A stretch of 64,000 nucleotides of DNA, taken from NCBI GenBank assembly GCA_916048095.2, contig OU696594.1, positions 5,834,781 through 5,898,780 of the forward strand, given 5' to 3'. The DNA is from Sacculina carcini. Taxonomy: Eukaryota > Arthropoda > Thecostraca > Sacculinidae. A model generated the notes under the pieces. It was given only the letters and a program-made list of their open reading frames with translations, searched no databases and was not told the origin of the DNA. The translations under genes and the position numbers were made by a program. This document shows, piece by piece, positions 40,998-50,290 of this stretch (position 1 is its first letter; every line of letters begins with the position of its first letter).

Positions 40998-43180
40998 TTG
41001 AACATAAGATCATGTAGATATAAAACTGATTACATCTCCCACATTTGTTCCTCTCACAACATCCAGATTCTCTGTTTAACAGAAACATGGCTTGTGGACA
41101 CAGACATACCCTCTTTTGTTGCCCACATTCCACAGGACTATGGATTTCTGCATGTGTCTCGCTCCAGTCTTGTTAGCTCTCGTGGTGGTGGTGTTGGCTG
41201 TTTGTTCAAAAAATCAATTTATCTCCAAATTTGTTCCCAATTAATTTCGGCCTATTCATCCTTTGAGTTCATCGCATTGTCATTATCTCTCCCATGTATT
41301 CCGAAATTCTGCATTATCATACTTTATAGGCATAATCATCCAGGCAGTGCTACTCATTTCTTTGACGATTTCTCAGATCTGATTGAATCAGTGTCAACAG
41401 TATTTTCAAATAGGTACGCTGTTGTAGGCGATTTTAATTTCTGGTTAGACGACCCGTCATCTCACACTTATTGTCCTCGTTTTGTCTCTCTCATCGACAC
41501 ACTCGGTCTCACATCTCCTGTATCGTCTCCCACTCACCTGTCTGGCCATACGCTGGATCTTCTCTTGTTTCCCAGTCCTACACTCTCCACTGATCTCGAT
41601 GTACTTGATGTTGAGGTTTTTCCACCGGACAGTTCTTTCTCTGACTATAGTTTATGCTTGTTTGATCTTCCACTTTCGTGTAACTCTCAAAATCGTTCTA
41701 TTACCACGTTTCGTTCATATAAAAACTTTCATACTGATCTTTTTTTCTCGTGCTTATCATCTCGACTGCCATTCCATATATTTTGTACTCTATCTCCAGC
41801 CGAGGTATACACTCAATTAAAAATTGGCCTCTCAGAAATCAATGATCGTCTGTTTCCTTTAGTCTCACGCTTCCGCTCAAACACTCACACACCATGGCTT
41901 AATTCTGAGCTTCTCACCCTAAAACTGTCCCAACGGCGTTCAGAAAGAGCGTGGCGCCGCACTCGTTCCGCTTCTGAGTGGTCCGATTTATGTACTGCTC
42001 GAACTGCATACATTGCTGCTCTTTCTGAGGCTAAACGCTCTCACTACATAACTAAGTTGTCTTCACTGTCCAAGTCGCAAAAATCACTCTGGTCCACACT
42101 CAATAATATTTCCGGTCGTAGCTCCACTAGCATAAATTGTTCCGTCACTGCATCTGAGCTCTGTACATTTTTTGCTAATAAAGTCAAGTCTGCCCATGCT
42201 AGTATCCCTATGTCCAGCTGTGTCATCAATCATACCGTTTCATCTTCCACTTTTTCTGCTTTCAATCATGTTGATCTCTCAGATATTCTTGCTCTCCTTG
42301 CCTCAGTTAAAATTTCATCCTCCCCAGCCGACCCAATTGATTTTAAGGCCATCTCTCATTCTGTTATATTATTTGCTCCTTATTTCTTGCATATGATAAG
42401 CCTCTCACTTCTCCATGGTTGTTTCCTGCCAGAAAAACATGCAATTGTCTACCCTATATTGAAAAAACCCATCTGAGTGCAACAATTACCGACCAATTTC
42501 TATCATTAGCCTAACTTCGAAATTATTAGAATCTGTGATATTTTCACAGATCTCTCCTTTAATAAATAGTGTTCTGTCCATCGGCCTTTGATCTAGTCAG
42601 ACATGATATTCTCCTCGATGACCTATCTCACATCGGTCTTACTTCTACGGCTCTTTCACTTATGCGTTCCTATCTCACTGACCGGTCCTTCTCTGTAAAT
42701 TTCAACTCACTGTTATCTGATCCAGTTCCTCTAATTTCAGGTGTCCCCCAGGGTTCTATCCTTGGTCCCACTCTCTTCAATTTATATATGTCCTCATTGT
42801 GCCCCATATTAAAACGTTATCCTGTGTCATTTCATGTATATGCTGATGACATACAGCTAATATGTCCACTAACATCTTTAGATCATTCTTTCATCAATGC
42901 TATGCTCTCTGATATTGTCTCATGGGCTGCATCTCGTTGTCTTTTAATAAATAAATCCAAAACTGAGTTCCTGTCGCTGCATCCTCCTCGACTTTCCCCT
43001 CCTCTGCTTTCTTTCCCGGTCCGATCCTCTGTTCATGATTTGGATATTGTGCTGGATTCATGTCTTACTTTTGAAAACAATATTCATTCTGTTGTGCGCT
43101 CCTGTCGTCTAATCCTCCGTGCTCTTTATCCCATCCGACCATATTTGGACCAGGCGTCAGCCATCAAATTTGTAAAAACT
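40998..43180 (+). pseudogene. LINE-A ORF2: endonuclease plus reverse transcriptase, 3'-truncated
   Basis: The endonuclease frame (40998-42476) reads IQILCLTETWLVDTDIPSFV, SSRGGGVGCLFKKS, YAVVGDFNFWLDD, HLSGHTLDLLLFPS and FSDYSLCLFDLPL; the catalytic His of 'SDH' is Tyr. After a stop at 42474 and a frameshift the RT continues with SAFDLVRHDILLDDLSHIGL (motif A), 'SGVPQGSILGPTLFNLYM' (motif B), FHVYADDIQLICPLTSLDHS (motif C, YADD) and SLHPPRLSPPLLSFPVRSSV, stopping at AIKFVKT. The last 150 residues and 3' UTR are missing, although they occur separately at 13310 and 56635. L2/CR1-like; inactive. Confidence 0.9.
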
Positions 43181-43860
43181 CACAAACTTAGACTGGAATC
43201 CTTTACTACTCATGAAGTGCCCAAATGAAGCATATTCCTACATGTTTGAGCGATTTCAACACTTATTTGAAAAACATTTTACATTCTCCAATGTAGTGAC
43301 CTGTGCTCGAAACAGTGGAAATATTATCAGTAAACAAGCCAGCACAGACTTGGGGCTCATATCTATACCACATATCTCGGAAGACTACGAAACTTTCAAT
43401 TAAGACTTGACAGTCGCCGAGAAACGTTCCAAGGTGAAGTCCAAGACATCGAGAACAAAAACATCGAGACTTGCGGTGGAGAAACACGACGCTGGTCGCG
43501 CCTTTGCCCTGGAAAGTGCGCTATATCAAATACATGTTGTTGTTGTTGTTGTTGTTGACATCGACAATAGAGTGAAACCCGTCGCACAACCACAGAGGCG
43601 AGTACCATTTCACCTCAGAAACGCCGTCGAAGAGAAGATAAGAAAAATGCTCGAAGAGGATATCATTGAACAGGTGGAAGGTCCGTCGCCATGGGTTTCG
43701 CCACTGGTCACAGCACCAAAACCCAATGGAGACATCAGACTCTGAGTAGACCTTCGTATCGCCAACCGAGCAGTGACACGCACCCGTCACCCAATACCAA
43801 CAGTGGAACAAATACTGAGCGAAGTCAAAGGAGCGGTTATATTTTCTAATCAGGATTCAA
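43181..43860 (+). pseudogene. Gypsy RT N-terminal fragment
   Basis: After an unrecognised stretch (FERFQHLFEKHFTFSNVVTC) the frame at 43560-43745 reads RVKPVAQPQRRVPFHLRNAV, EEKIRKMLEEDIIEQVEGPS, PWVSPLVTAPKPNGDIRL, TGA, VDLRIANRAVTRTRHPIPTV, the fingers of a gypsy RT up to just before motif A. A (GTT)6 tract at 43535-43552 encodes polyvaline within this frame and is a LINE tail insertion (listed separately). The TGA replaces the expected Cys or Arg in 'RxCVDxR'. Confidence 0.8.
43515..43553 (+). mobile_element. Extremely 5'-truncated LINE-A tail
   Basis: The bases AGTGCGCTATATCAAATACA followed by (TGT)n match the very 3' end of LINE-A at 57238-57272 (GACATGCGCTATACCAAATAA then ATGTTGTTG). 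It interrupts a gypsy RT frame. The 3' end of L2/CR1-like elements is the part always copied first, so this looks like a minimal insertion of some 40 bases. Confidence 0.6.
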
Positions 43861-44440
43861 TTTGTCAAAGAGCGGAGTCAAGCCGACTGATTAAAAAATT
43901 AAATCCGTTCAGAGGTTCGAGCGCCCGACTAATGCGCAGGAGGTACGCAGTTTTCTGGGGTTGACTAATTACCTCACTAGATTCATACCAAGCCTGGCCA
44001 CGCTCAGCAAGCCACTGAAAAGATTCACCAGAAAAGACTTCTAATGGAAATGGGACAGACAAGAGGAAAAATGTTTCAATTCTCTCAAGACAGCGGTCAT
44101 GCAAACAACTCACTTGGCTCATTTCGACCCACAACGGAAAACCGCACTGATTGTGGACGCTAGTCCGGTTGGACTCGGTGCTATATTGTGTCAAAACCAC
44201 CAAGGAGATCTTCAACCAATGAGTTGTGCGTCAAGGTCTCTAACCAACGTCGAGCGACGATACTGCCAACTGGAAAGAGAACCGTTGGCTATTGTATGGG
44301 CATGCGAAAAATTTATCCTTTACCTCTATGAAACGACATTCGAAATCAAAACCGATCATCAGGCACTGACAACGATCCCGGATTGCTGCGGTCCTGCGCG
44401 ACCCTCGAGGAGTTGCAAAGTTTCAGTAAACTACAGGAAG
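43861..44440 (+). pseudogene. Gypsy-B RT thumb and RNase H, longest copy
   Basis: Frames read RFERPTNAQEV, 'LGLTNYLTRFIPSLATLSK', then after TAA at 44040-44042 an RNase H frame: [78 protein letters not shown] and [14 protein letters not shown]. The catalytic D (VDAS), E (LERE) and D (KTDHQ) of RNase H are present. It ends at GCGCGACCCTCGAGGAGTTG and passes into the CACCAAT-rich tail. At least seven other fragments of the same sequence lie in the window. Confidence 0.9.
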
Positions 44441-44649
44441 CATTAACTTAAACTAAGGAGCATTAACTTAACAAGCAAGTCACCACCAGTCACCACCAAT
44501 CACCCCCAATCATCACCAATATCCACCAATAATCCCCAATCACCACCAATAATCACCAATCACCACCAACATTGCTTTATTACTCATTTTTACACCATCA
44601 ACACTGGGCTCAGTTTGATTTAATGAGAATATGAGATGGTTGATTTCTG
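44441..44649 (+). repeat. Gypsy-B-associated tail of CACCAATCAC repeats
   Basis: A run of CACCACCAATCAC and CACCAATAATC variants is followed by a constant segment (ACATTGCTTTATTACTCATT ... GGGCTCAGTTTG). The same tail follows gypsy-B pieces at 49205-49260 (short), 55610-55670 (short), 58500-58715 and 60340-60540, so it travels with this repeat. Confidence 0.85.
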
Positions 44650-44830
44650 AGAGGAGAGTTCTGAGGAGTTTGAACGCGCACTGGCTGAAAAACAGCAAGT
44701 GGAGTGCGAATACACTCTACGCCTGCACGCAATGAGACAACACTACGTCGTACAGTGCGTTCAGCTGGAGCTTGACCAGGCTGCCGACACAGACCTTGAA
44801 TATGCCAACGATGACACGGATGTATTCCGC
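44650..44830 (+). other. Host-like coiled-coil module E, copy 1
   Basis: The frame beginning near 44662 reads EEFERALAEKQQVECEYTLR, LHAMRQHYVVQCVQLELDQA, ADTDLEYANDDTDVFR without a stop. It has heptad-like charge spacing and no resemblance to gypsy proteins. Near-identical sequence lies at 60550-60720. Both copies follow the CACCAAT tail. Probably a captured exon; parent gene unknown. Confidence 0.5.
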
Positions 44831-44889
44831 GGAACACGTGAACTAATTCATTACTTTTTATTGTCCGATAAATCTGTATTGCGAAGTTT

Positions 44890-45556
44890 CCAGTAGTCAC
44901 CCACGGCCGTTCGTACCACTCGATTTCCGTAAGAGTATTTTCGCCAACTTGCACAATCTGTCACACCCAGGCGTGCAGAAAACTGTGAAGCTTGTTAAAG
45001 AGAGGTATTTCTGGCCATCACTGGAACGCGACGTGAAAGAGTGGGCGAAAACATGCTTGGCATGTCAACAGGCCAAAATCAGTCACACCAAACCGCCTAT
45101 TACTCCGTTCACTGCTGCATCTGGTCGATTTGAAACAGTGCACATGGAAATTGTCGGCCCTCTGCCACCCCAGTGTATGCCCGGACATCCGTTCGCGAAT
45201 CCACTGCGGATTGTGCTGACATGGGTCGACAGAGTAACCAGGTGGGTTGAAGCCGTACCCCTCTCTGAGATAACTGCAGAATCTGTCGCTCGCGCATTCA
45301 TCAATACGTGGGTGTCTCGTTTTGGTGTGCCTGTCTACGTTATCACAGACAGAGGGAAGCAGTTCGAAGCAGATCTTTTCCGCTGCCTCGCCGATACCAT
45401 CGGGTTTCACCGACTGCGCACGGCAGCATATAGGCCGTGATGCAGCAGGTTCATTAAACGACGACACCGTGTGATCAAGTCGCCAATAATGGCCCGTAAA
45501 CAAGAATGGTTGCCTGCACTGCCTGTCGTACTGCTCGGAGTCCGCATGCTTTCATC
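44890..45556 (+). pseudogene. Gypsy-B integrase fragment
   Basis: The + frame reads RPFVPLDFRKSIFANLHNLS, HPGVQKTVKLVKERYFWPSL and CLACQQAK (HHCC domain), then the core: VHMEIVGPLPPQCMPGHPF, VITDRGKQFEADLFRCLADT and HRLRTAAYRP followed by TGA. The first catalytic residue is Glu (HMEIVGP) instead of Asp. Where 'GMVERxHRxIK' should be, the sequence is CSRFIKRRHRVIK, so the third is lost as well. The wording is close to gypsy-1. At 45557 it is joined to the hepadnavirus/DIRS-like element in mid-domain. Confidence 0.85.
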
Positions 45557-46029
45557 GGACGTCACGGCGGCGGCAGAAGCGCTGGAGGCCCTAGACCTGC
45601 CCGACACCGGCTCAGAAGGTGTCCACGAGAGCGACGGCGACGACGACCCTACGTGGTGGAGATCAATGTCAGCACCGTGGGACATCTTAGATGACCCTGT
45701 CGACGACGACACGTCTTCTGCAAGTTCGACCTGTCCGTCAGACGACACTTCAATCAGCCGCGACCGGACGAGGCCCCCCGAGATCGGGCCGAGACTCCCA
45801 CAGGGAAGCGACCGACTCGGGAGAGCCGCCGAGCCTGCTGGCCATCCTACAACATTCAACGGACGACCACGAGTCAGGGAGGACAGTACAGCCACCAGAT
45901 TTTCACTCGCTGACTACCATGCCGCCAGACTCCCGTCATACGGTTCAGGTGCAGCGCATGCTACACCTTGGTCTCCGGACGAAGATACCTGCTGATCAGC
46001 GTCACCATTGGCATGTGACACGAGCCTAA
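45557..46029 (+). pseudogene. Element H pol N-terminal region/spacer, copy 1
   Basis: Over two frames (one shift in a C-run near 45773) it encodes an acidic Ser/Asp/Pro-rich region (GSEGVHESDGDDDPTWWRS, WDILDDPVDDD, SASSTCPSDDTSISRDRTR) followed by VQRMLHLGLRTKIPADQR and HHWHVTRA before TAA. The acidic, repetitive character is what one expects of a linker or spacer before an RT. The TAA is identical in copy 2. Confidence 0.65.
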
Positions 46030-46035
46030 GCCACC

Positions 46036-47137
46036 ATGGACAAGGTCATGACCTCGTTGACCGCTGGTGGAATTTTAAGGGCGGTGCACGATCGCCATGG
46101 ACCAGTCTTCAGATTGTTCACCATCCCCAAGGGCGACGGCACCTGCCGGGTGCTTTACGATCTCAGCCCGCTGACGGCGCACCTACCACGGTTTTCGATG
46201 AAGCTGCCTGCGGTCGCGGACGTCTTGACCGCGGTGCACCGCCGGCCCTCGTGGCATGCCGTGAAATTTGACCTCCGGCATGAGTTCTTTGAGGCTCTCC
46301 TCCGCGACATGGGTGTGGCGGTCAAACCTTTAAAGTGCGTGTGGACACCAACGCAGCGCATTGCGTTCCTGGGGCTCCGACTGACCCTGGGCGCCACGCC
46401 GACAGTCGACCTGCAACCAGGTATCCGGCGAGCGCTGACCAACGCCCTACAAGCCGTCCCCGAGCGGCCCTTGGAGTGGCGACAGCGGCTTGCGGGGTAC
46501 CTGGCCTTCGTGCTGAGAGCACTACGACTACCGACAGCATTGGTGACTACTACGCTGCATTATCCGGCTCGCGCGGCGCAACTCGCGCCGATCTTGCAAG
46601 ATGCTGCCCCTCTCTGTATGCCGCCGCCGGTAGATGCCATCGTGGCCGGTAGATGCCATCGTGGCCAGCGATGCTTCAACTGAAGCTACCGGCATCGCCA
46701 CGAAGCACAGGCGCTTCACGGTGCATCTGCCGGCCACGGCCCGACAGATGTACTTGGCTGAGCTGCGCGCAGCACTCATCGCTCTGGTGGTGGCGTACCG
46801 CGGGGGAGCCCGCTGCCCTCTCATTGCAACGGACAATGTGGGGGTAGCCTACAACCTCGCGCGACGCCGAATACCGCTCGCCTGGACGCCTCTTTTTCTG
46901 CGACACGTGCGGCAGGCCCCGTTTCGACTCATGCACGTCCCCACGAACATCAACCCGGCTGACGGCCCCTCAAGACCATGCGGTGGAAGTGGCCATTTTG
47001 GCCGTTTCCCGCCACTGCACGAGCAGTGGAAGGCCGTCAGTCGACTCAGAACCGGTGACGTGCACGGACTGCAAGACGGAGTCTTGCGCTACGTGCCGGG
47101 CTGGACGGGGCCGGGCCTGGTAACCTGTTGTGCCTGA
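46036..47137 (+). pseudogene. Element H RT (core deleted) and RNase H, copy 1
   Basis: ATG at 46036 lies in GCCACCATGG. The RT begins 'VFRLFTIPKGDGTCRVLYD' and reaches motif A (HAVKFDLRHEFFEALL). It then passes without a break in frame into 'MGVAVKPLKCVWTPTQRIAF' (thumb), so motifs B and C (YxDD) are missing at about 46300. A connection helix (RQRLAGYLAFVLRALRLP) is followed by a 19-bp tandem duplication (46629-46666) that shifts the frame. RNase H then reads AIVASDASTEATGIATKH, MYLAELRAALIALVVAYRGG, CPLIATDNVGVAYNLARRR and VPTNINPADGPSRPCGG: catalytic D, E, D and a final 'NPADxPSR' block. That block and the absence of downstream domains are shared with hepadnavirus-type and DIRS-type RNase H. 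Confidence 0.75.
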
Positions 47138-47360
47138 ATCATGGCTGGTGCGGCGGCCCTCAAGCCTACGGCTGTTCCGGAACCTGGGGGTCGCCGCACA
47201 TTGATTATCGTTGTTGTTGTGTATTGTATCATGTGCTTATGTACGGGCCTGCAAGAGCGACGGTTCTCCGGTGCTTGTGGGCCCCCGGACTGTTATATAC
47301 ATGTTGGTGTTCTCTGTGTACATATGTGTTCCCTGCGTGGAACGTGTTCTGACAGTTCAA

Positions 47361-47366
47361 AATAAA
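47361..47366 (+). terminator. Poly(A) signal of element H
   Basis: AATAAA lies 224 bases after the pol stop and is followed by AT-rich DNA. It fits a polyadenylated transcript ending about 47380-47400. Confidence 0.45.
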
Positions 47367-47400
47367 GGGATAGCTAAAATAATATAACATTTATAATAGT

Positions 47401-47584
47401 TATATACCGGTGACGAGTTGTCGGTTTATATTATACATTATTTTATATAAGTAATAATAGGATAGGAGTTTTTCCATACACAATGCATGATTTTAGTGTT
47501 TTTGGGAATTTAATTTTGAAGTAAATTCAATAAGAAAAATATGTAGAATCGATTTTGAACAATCAGACTCGATCGTTCAGGTGC
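47401..47584. other. AT-rich spacer, nothing recognised
   Basis: About 180 AT-rich bases between the end of element H and module K. No coding or repeat feature is seen apart from short TATA runs. Confidence 0.5.
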
Positions 47585-47798
47585 TGAGCGATCAGACTCG
47601 TTCGACAGGTGCTGAAGTCGAACAAACAAGCCAGCAGCATTGTGGCCGGCGTCAGCAAAGGTGGCTTCATTCCGAAGGCGGCGCCGGCCAAGCCCAGCGC
47701 CGAACAGGTGGAGCAGCGACGTCGCGACGAGCAGTAAGATGTCAAGAAGCGGGACGAGCTGATTCGTCAGCGCGCCGAGACTGATAAGCTGTGAGTGA
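47585..47798 (+). other. Host-like module K, copy 2 (longer)
   Basis: The frame reads RQVLKSNKQASSIVAGVSKG, GFIPKAAPAKPSAEQVEQRR, RDEQ, TAA, DVKKRDELIRQRAETDKL, TGA. The last third equals the piece at 19842-19923, where the stop position is instead read through (RKQEAVKKRDELI). It looks like a host coiled-coil exon of a cytoskeletal-type protein, but I cannot name the gene. Confidence 0.5.
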
Positions 47799-47802
47799 GC
47801 AT

Positions 47803-48660
47803 AGTCAAGCCGACTGATTAAAAAATTGAAGCCGTTCAGAGGTTCGAGCGCCCGACTAATGTGCAGGAGGTACGCAGTTTTTTGGGGTTGACTAATTACC
47901 TCACTAGATTCATACCACGCCTGGCCACGCTCAGCAAGCCACTGAAAAGATTCACCAGAAAAAACTTCTAATGGAAATGGGACAGACAAGAGGAAAAATG
48001 TTTCAATTCTCTCAAGACAGCGGTCATGCATACAACTCACTTGGCTCATTTCGACCCACAACGGAAAACCGCACTGATTGTGGACGCTAGTCCGGTTGGA
48101 CTCGGTGCTATATTGTGTCAAAACCACCAAGGAGATCTTCAACCAATGAGTTGTGCGTCAAGGTCTCTAACCAACGTCGAGCGACGATACTGCTAACTGG
48201 AAAGAGAAGCGTTGGCTATTGTATGGGCATGCGAAAAATTTCACCTTTACCTCTATGGAACGACATTCGAAATCAAAACCGATCATCAGGCACTGACAAC
48301 GATCTTCAGTCCGACAGGCAAGCCTTCAGCTCGGGTATTACGATGGATACTTCGGATGCAACAGTAGGATTACAATATAAGCCACTTCAAAGGAAGTGAA
48401 AATCCAGCTGACATTCTATCGCGCCAGCATTTAGAGTGTCACGAAGAAGTCTCTGAGCAGGAATGAATCGCGGAGGGCTTCGAAAATCACGTGGTTGCAC
48501 ACCACATTCCGAAAACCATAACGTTATTCGAAATGGTAGAGGAATCACGACAAGACAAGACATTGGAAGCAGTGAGAAAGGCTATACAAAACAACGCTTA
48601 GGACAAGGCTACAACGAAACCATTCTCCCGGCTGAAGAACATGGCGTGGCGAATAGTGTA
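47803..48660 (+). pseudogene. Gypsy-B RT thumb, RNase H and linker, second long copy
   Basis: Same start and content as 43861-44440, including the TAA in 'F*WKWD', and one extra stop (TGCTAACTGG). At 48304 it diverges into a different RNase H end: [12 protein letters not shown], 'YNISHFKGSENPADILSRQH' and KTLEAVRKAIQNNA. This is what a complete gypsy should have here, so this copy preserves the ancestral continuation that the others have lost to the CACCAAT tail. Confidence 0.85.
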
Positions 48661-48862
48661 GTATAGTGAGTTAATTGGTTATTAAATTTTAAAAACGTAA
48701 AATCTGTATTGTCACGCATCTCTTGTGGCTGTCTTAGGTAGTTAATCTTTTATAACTGTATACCCAGGAGAATGGCAAGTACATACACATGTTACAATTG
48801 TACATACACATGTTCCTCTATATCAATCTATACCTCTATGTGTGTTTGTGTGTGTGTCTGCA

Positions 48863-49030
48863 GCTGAAGCGAGTACGCAGCGTCTTAATTGCGGGTGCTG
48901 TGGCATATGGTAAATTACCACATCACTTGAAACTGCTAGAGCCTGCCCTCGAACTGACCATTCGCGATCTGAGGTCACAGGTGGTGAGAGAGGGATGTAT
49001 CGCATCGCATTCTGCGCATTGCGCAAGTAG
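48863..49030 (+). other. CLASP TOG-domain exon fragment
   Basis: After a good acceptor (GTGTGTGTCTGCAG) one frame reads LKRVRSVLIAGAVAYGKLPH, HLKLLEPALELTIRDLRSQV and VREGCI. Proteins of the CLASP family carry in their second TOG domain a closely similar 'LxKxRSLxxAGAxxYxxFxxHLRLLxxALxLxxKDLRSQVVREACI'. CLASPs stabilise microtubule plus ends. After VREGCI the match stops. It may be a captured exon or a real exon of a CLASP gene whose introns hold the flanking transposons; no other CLASP exon is seen in the window. Confidence 0.65.
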
Positions 49031-49074
49031 ACCCATGCAGCGCGTAAGTTAGTAACTTCTTCGTATTTTAGTAC

Positions 49075-49260
49075 ACAAAAAATTTCTCCTTTACCTCTAT
49101 GGAACGACATTCGAAATCAAAACCGATCATCAGGCACTGACAAAGATCCCGGATTGCTGCGGTCCTGCGCGACCCTCGAGGAGTTGCAAAGTTCCAGTAA
49201 ACTACAAGGAGCCTTTACTTAACAAGCAAGTCATCACCAGTCACCACCAATAACCACGAT
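49075..49260 (+). mobile_element. Gypsy-B RNase H fragment with short tail
   Basis: It begins at 'TTTCTCCTTTACCTCTATGG' (RNase [19 protein letters not shown]) and runs through the usual GCGCGACCCTCGAGGAGTTG into a shortened CACCA tail. It is about 98% like the matching part of 44320-44470. Confidence 0.8.
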
Positions 49261-49502
49261 CAAATACGTCCATTGACTGCCGATGTGGGCTGCGACTTTG
49301 AGAAGCGGCAGGCCATGAGGAACAGCGACTGTAAGAAAAATAATGGCAAATTATTCATTTCAAACTTTGCTTTTCAAACAATAAAACGTTACTTTGAGGC
49401 TCGCTAAAATAAAAGCAGTCCAAAGCTCATTGTCGGCGTGAAAAGTTCGCGACGCCAAGTACACGCGACCCGAAGTCACGTGACCTGTGACGTCAGCACG
49501 CT
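49261..49502. other. Unassigned stretch
   Basis: One frame at 49262-49340 (PLTADVGCDFEKRQAMRNSD) looks protein-like and could be another short captured exon, but it is too brief to support. The rest shows no recognisable content. Confidence 0.35.
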
Positions 49503-49910
49503 ACAGGTGAGTGGCGATTGCTGCGTCTGGCTCGGTGTTACAATTCATGTTGGTGGTTTGGTGAGTGAGCACTGCTGCATTGATTGATCGTCACATCGCC
49601 AGCAGCAGGTACTGGTGAGTGGCGATTGCTGCATTTGGTAGTGTTGTAATTCATGTTCGTGGTTTTTGGGAGTGAGCACTGGTGCATTGATTGTTCATGA
49701 GCTATATTCATTATCAACTTCAACTTCAACTTCATTATCAACTTCAACTTCATTATCAACTTCAACTTCAACTTCACCATCATCAACTTCAACTTCGGCT
49801 TCAACATCATTTTCGACTGATACATGAACGGAGGACCTTACGAAAAGTTCACGTTGCTGTAGAGACACCATCTTTACAACTGATTGATTGATTGATTGAT
49901 TGATTGTGTG
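49503..49910. repeat. 110-bp tandem duplication followed by (ACTTCA)n and (GATT)n
   Basis: Two copies of a GTGAGTGGCGATTGCTGC... unit (49506-49600 and 49613-49705) are followed by an (AACTTC)n-type array at 49712-49812 and (GATT)7 at 49880-49907. These sit in front of the gag-protease element and may be partly its LTR. Confidence 0.8.
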
Positions 49911-50290
49911 GCGTTAGTTTGGACGCCACTGAACGTTCTACAACGTTCGAGTGACGTTGTTGTCGAGTGGCGTGCGGTGTGACGTCATAGCGGTTCACTT
50001 GAGTCGAGTGGTGCGAGGTATGACGTCGCACGTTACTGCGCGCTGACTGGCCGCGACTTGAGCCTAGTGCCGGAGGCGTGTATCAGCTGACGTGTGTGAA
50101 GCTGGCTTTGCGAGCGGTCGAGCGTCATTCTGTCGGTGGCCTGCGTCGAGTACGTGTCGCTGCCGTGTTTGGAGAAACTATTTTGCTCGAGTGGACGAAT
50201 TCTCGTCGTGTGCGCGGGTTACCTGCGCCAAGGTGAGAGGGCTTTGCCCCGTCTATATTTCGTCGCTTTTTTACAAGCTATTTCGGCCGT
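49911..50290 (+). other. Leader of gypsy-G, possible LTR
   Basis: GC-rich DNA with several short inverted motifs (GTTCTACAACGTTCGAGTGACGT, first 20 at 49935). It ends TTTACAAGCTATTTCGGCCG just before the Gag ATG. The 16-base stretch ACAAGCTATTTCGGCC recurs at 57648 and 61742, in front of both copies of module V. LTR limits cannot be set without a second copy. Confidence 0.35.

Larger units (their letters stand above)
45557..47400 (+). mobile_element. RT/RNase H retroelement 'H', copy 1 (5'-truncated)
   Basis: This copy starts abruptly inside the pol N-terminal region, at the base matching about 63132 of copy 2. It contains the acidic spacer, the partial RT, RNase H, the pol stop (TGA at 47135-47137) and a 3' region with AATAAA at 47361. 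No integrase, protease or tyrosine recombinase frame is found after RNase H. It is joined directly to gypsy-B integrase on the left. GC-rich coding bias (many CGC, GCG, CTG codons) sets it apart from every neighbouring element. Confidence 0.75.

Noticed and set aside
45506-46271. Alternative-frame Arg/Pro-rich ORFs across element H copy 1
   Set aside because: They are shadows of the GC-rich pol frame; the motifs (FTIPKGDG, KFDLRHEFF) occur only in the frame given.
49538-49825. Minus-strand Lys/Met/Leu ORF
   Set aside because: It is a translation of the (AACTTC)n microsatellite.
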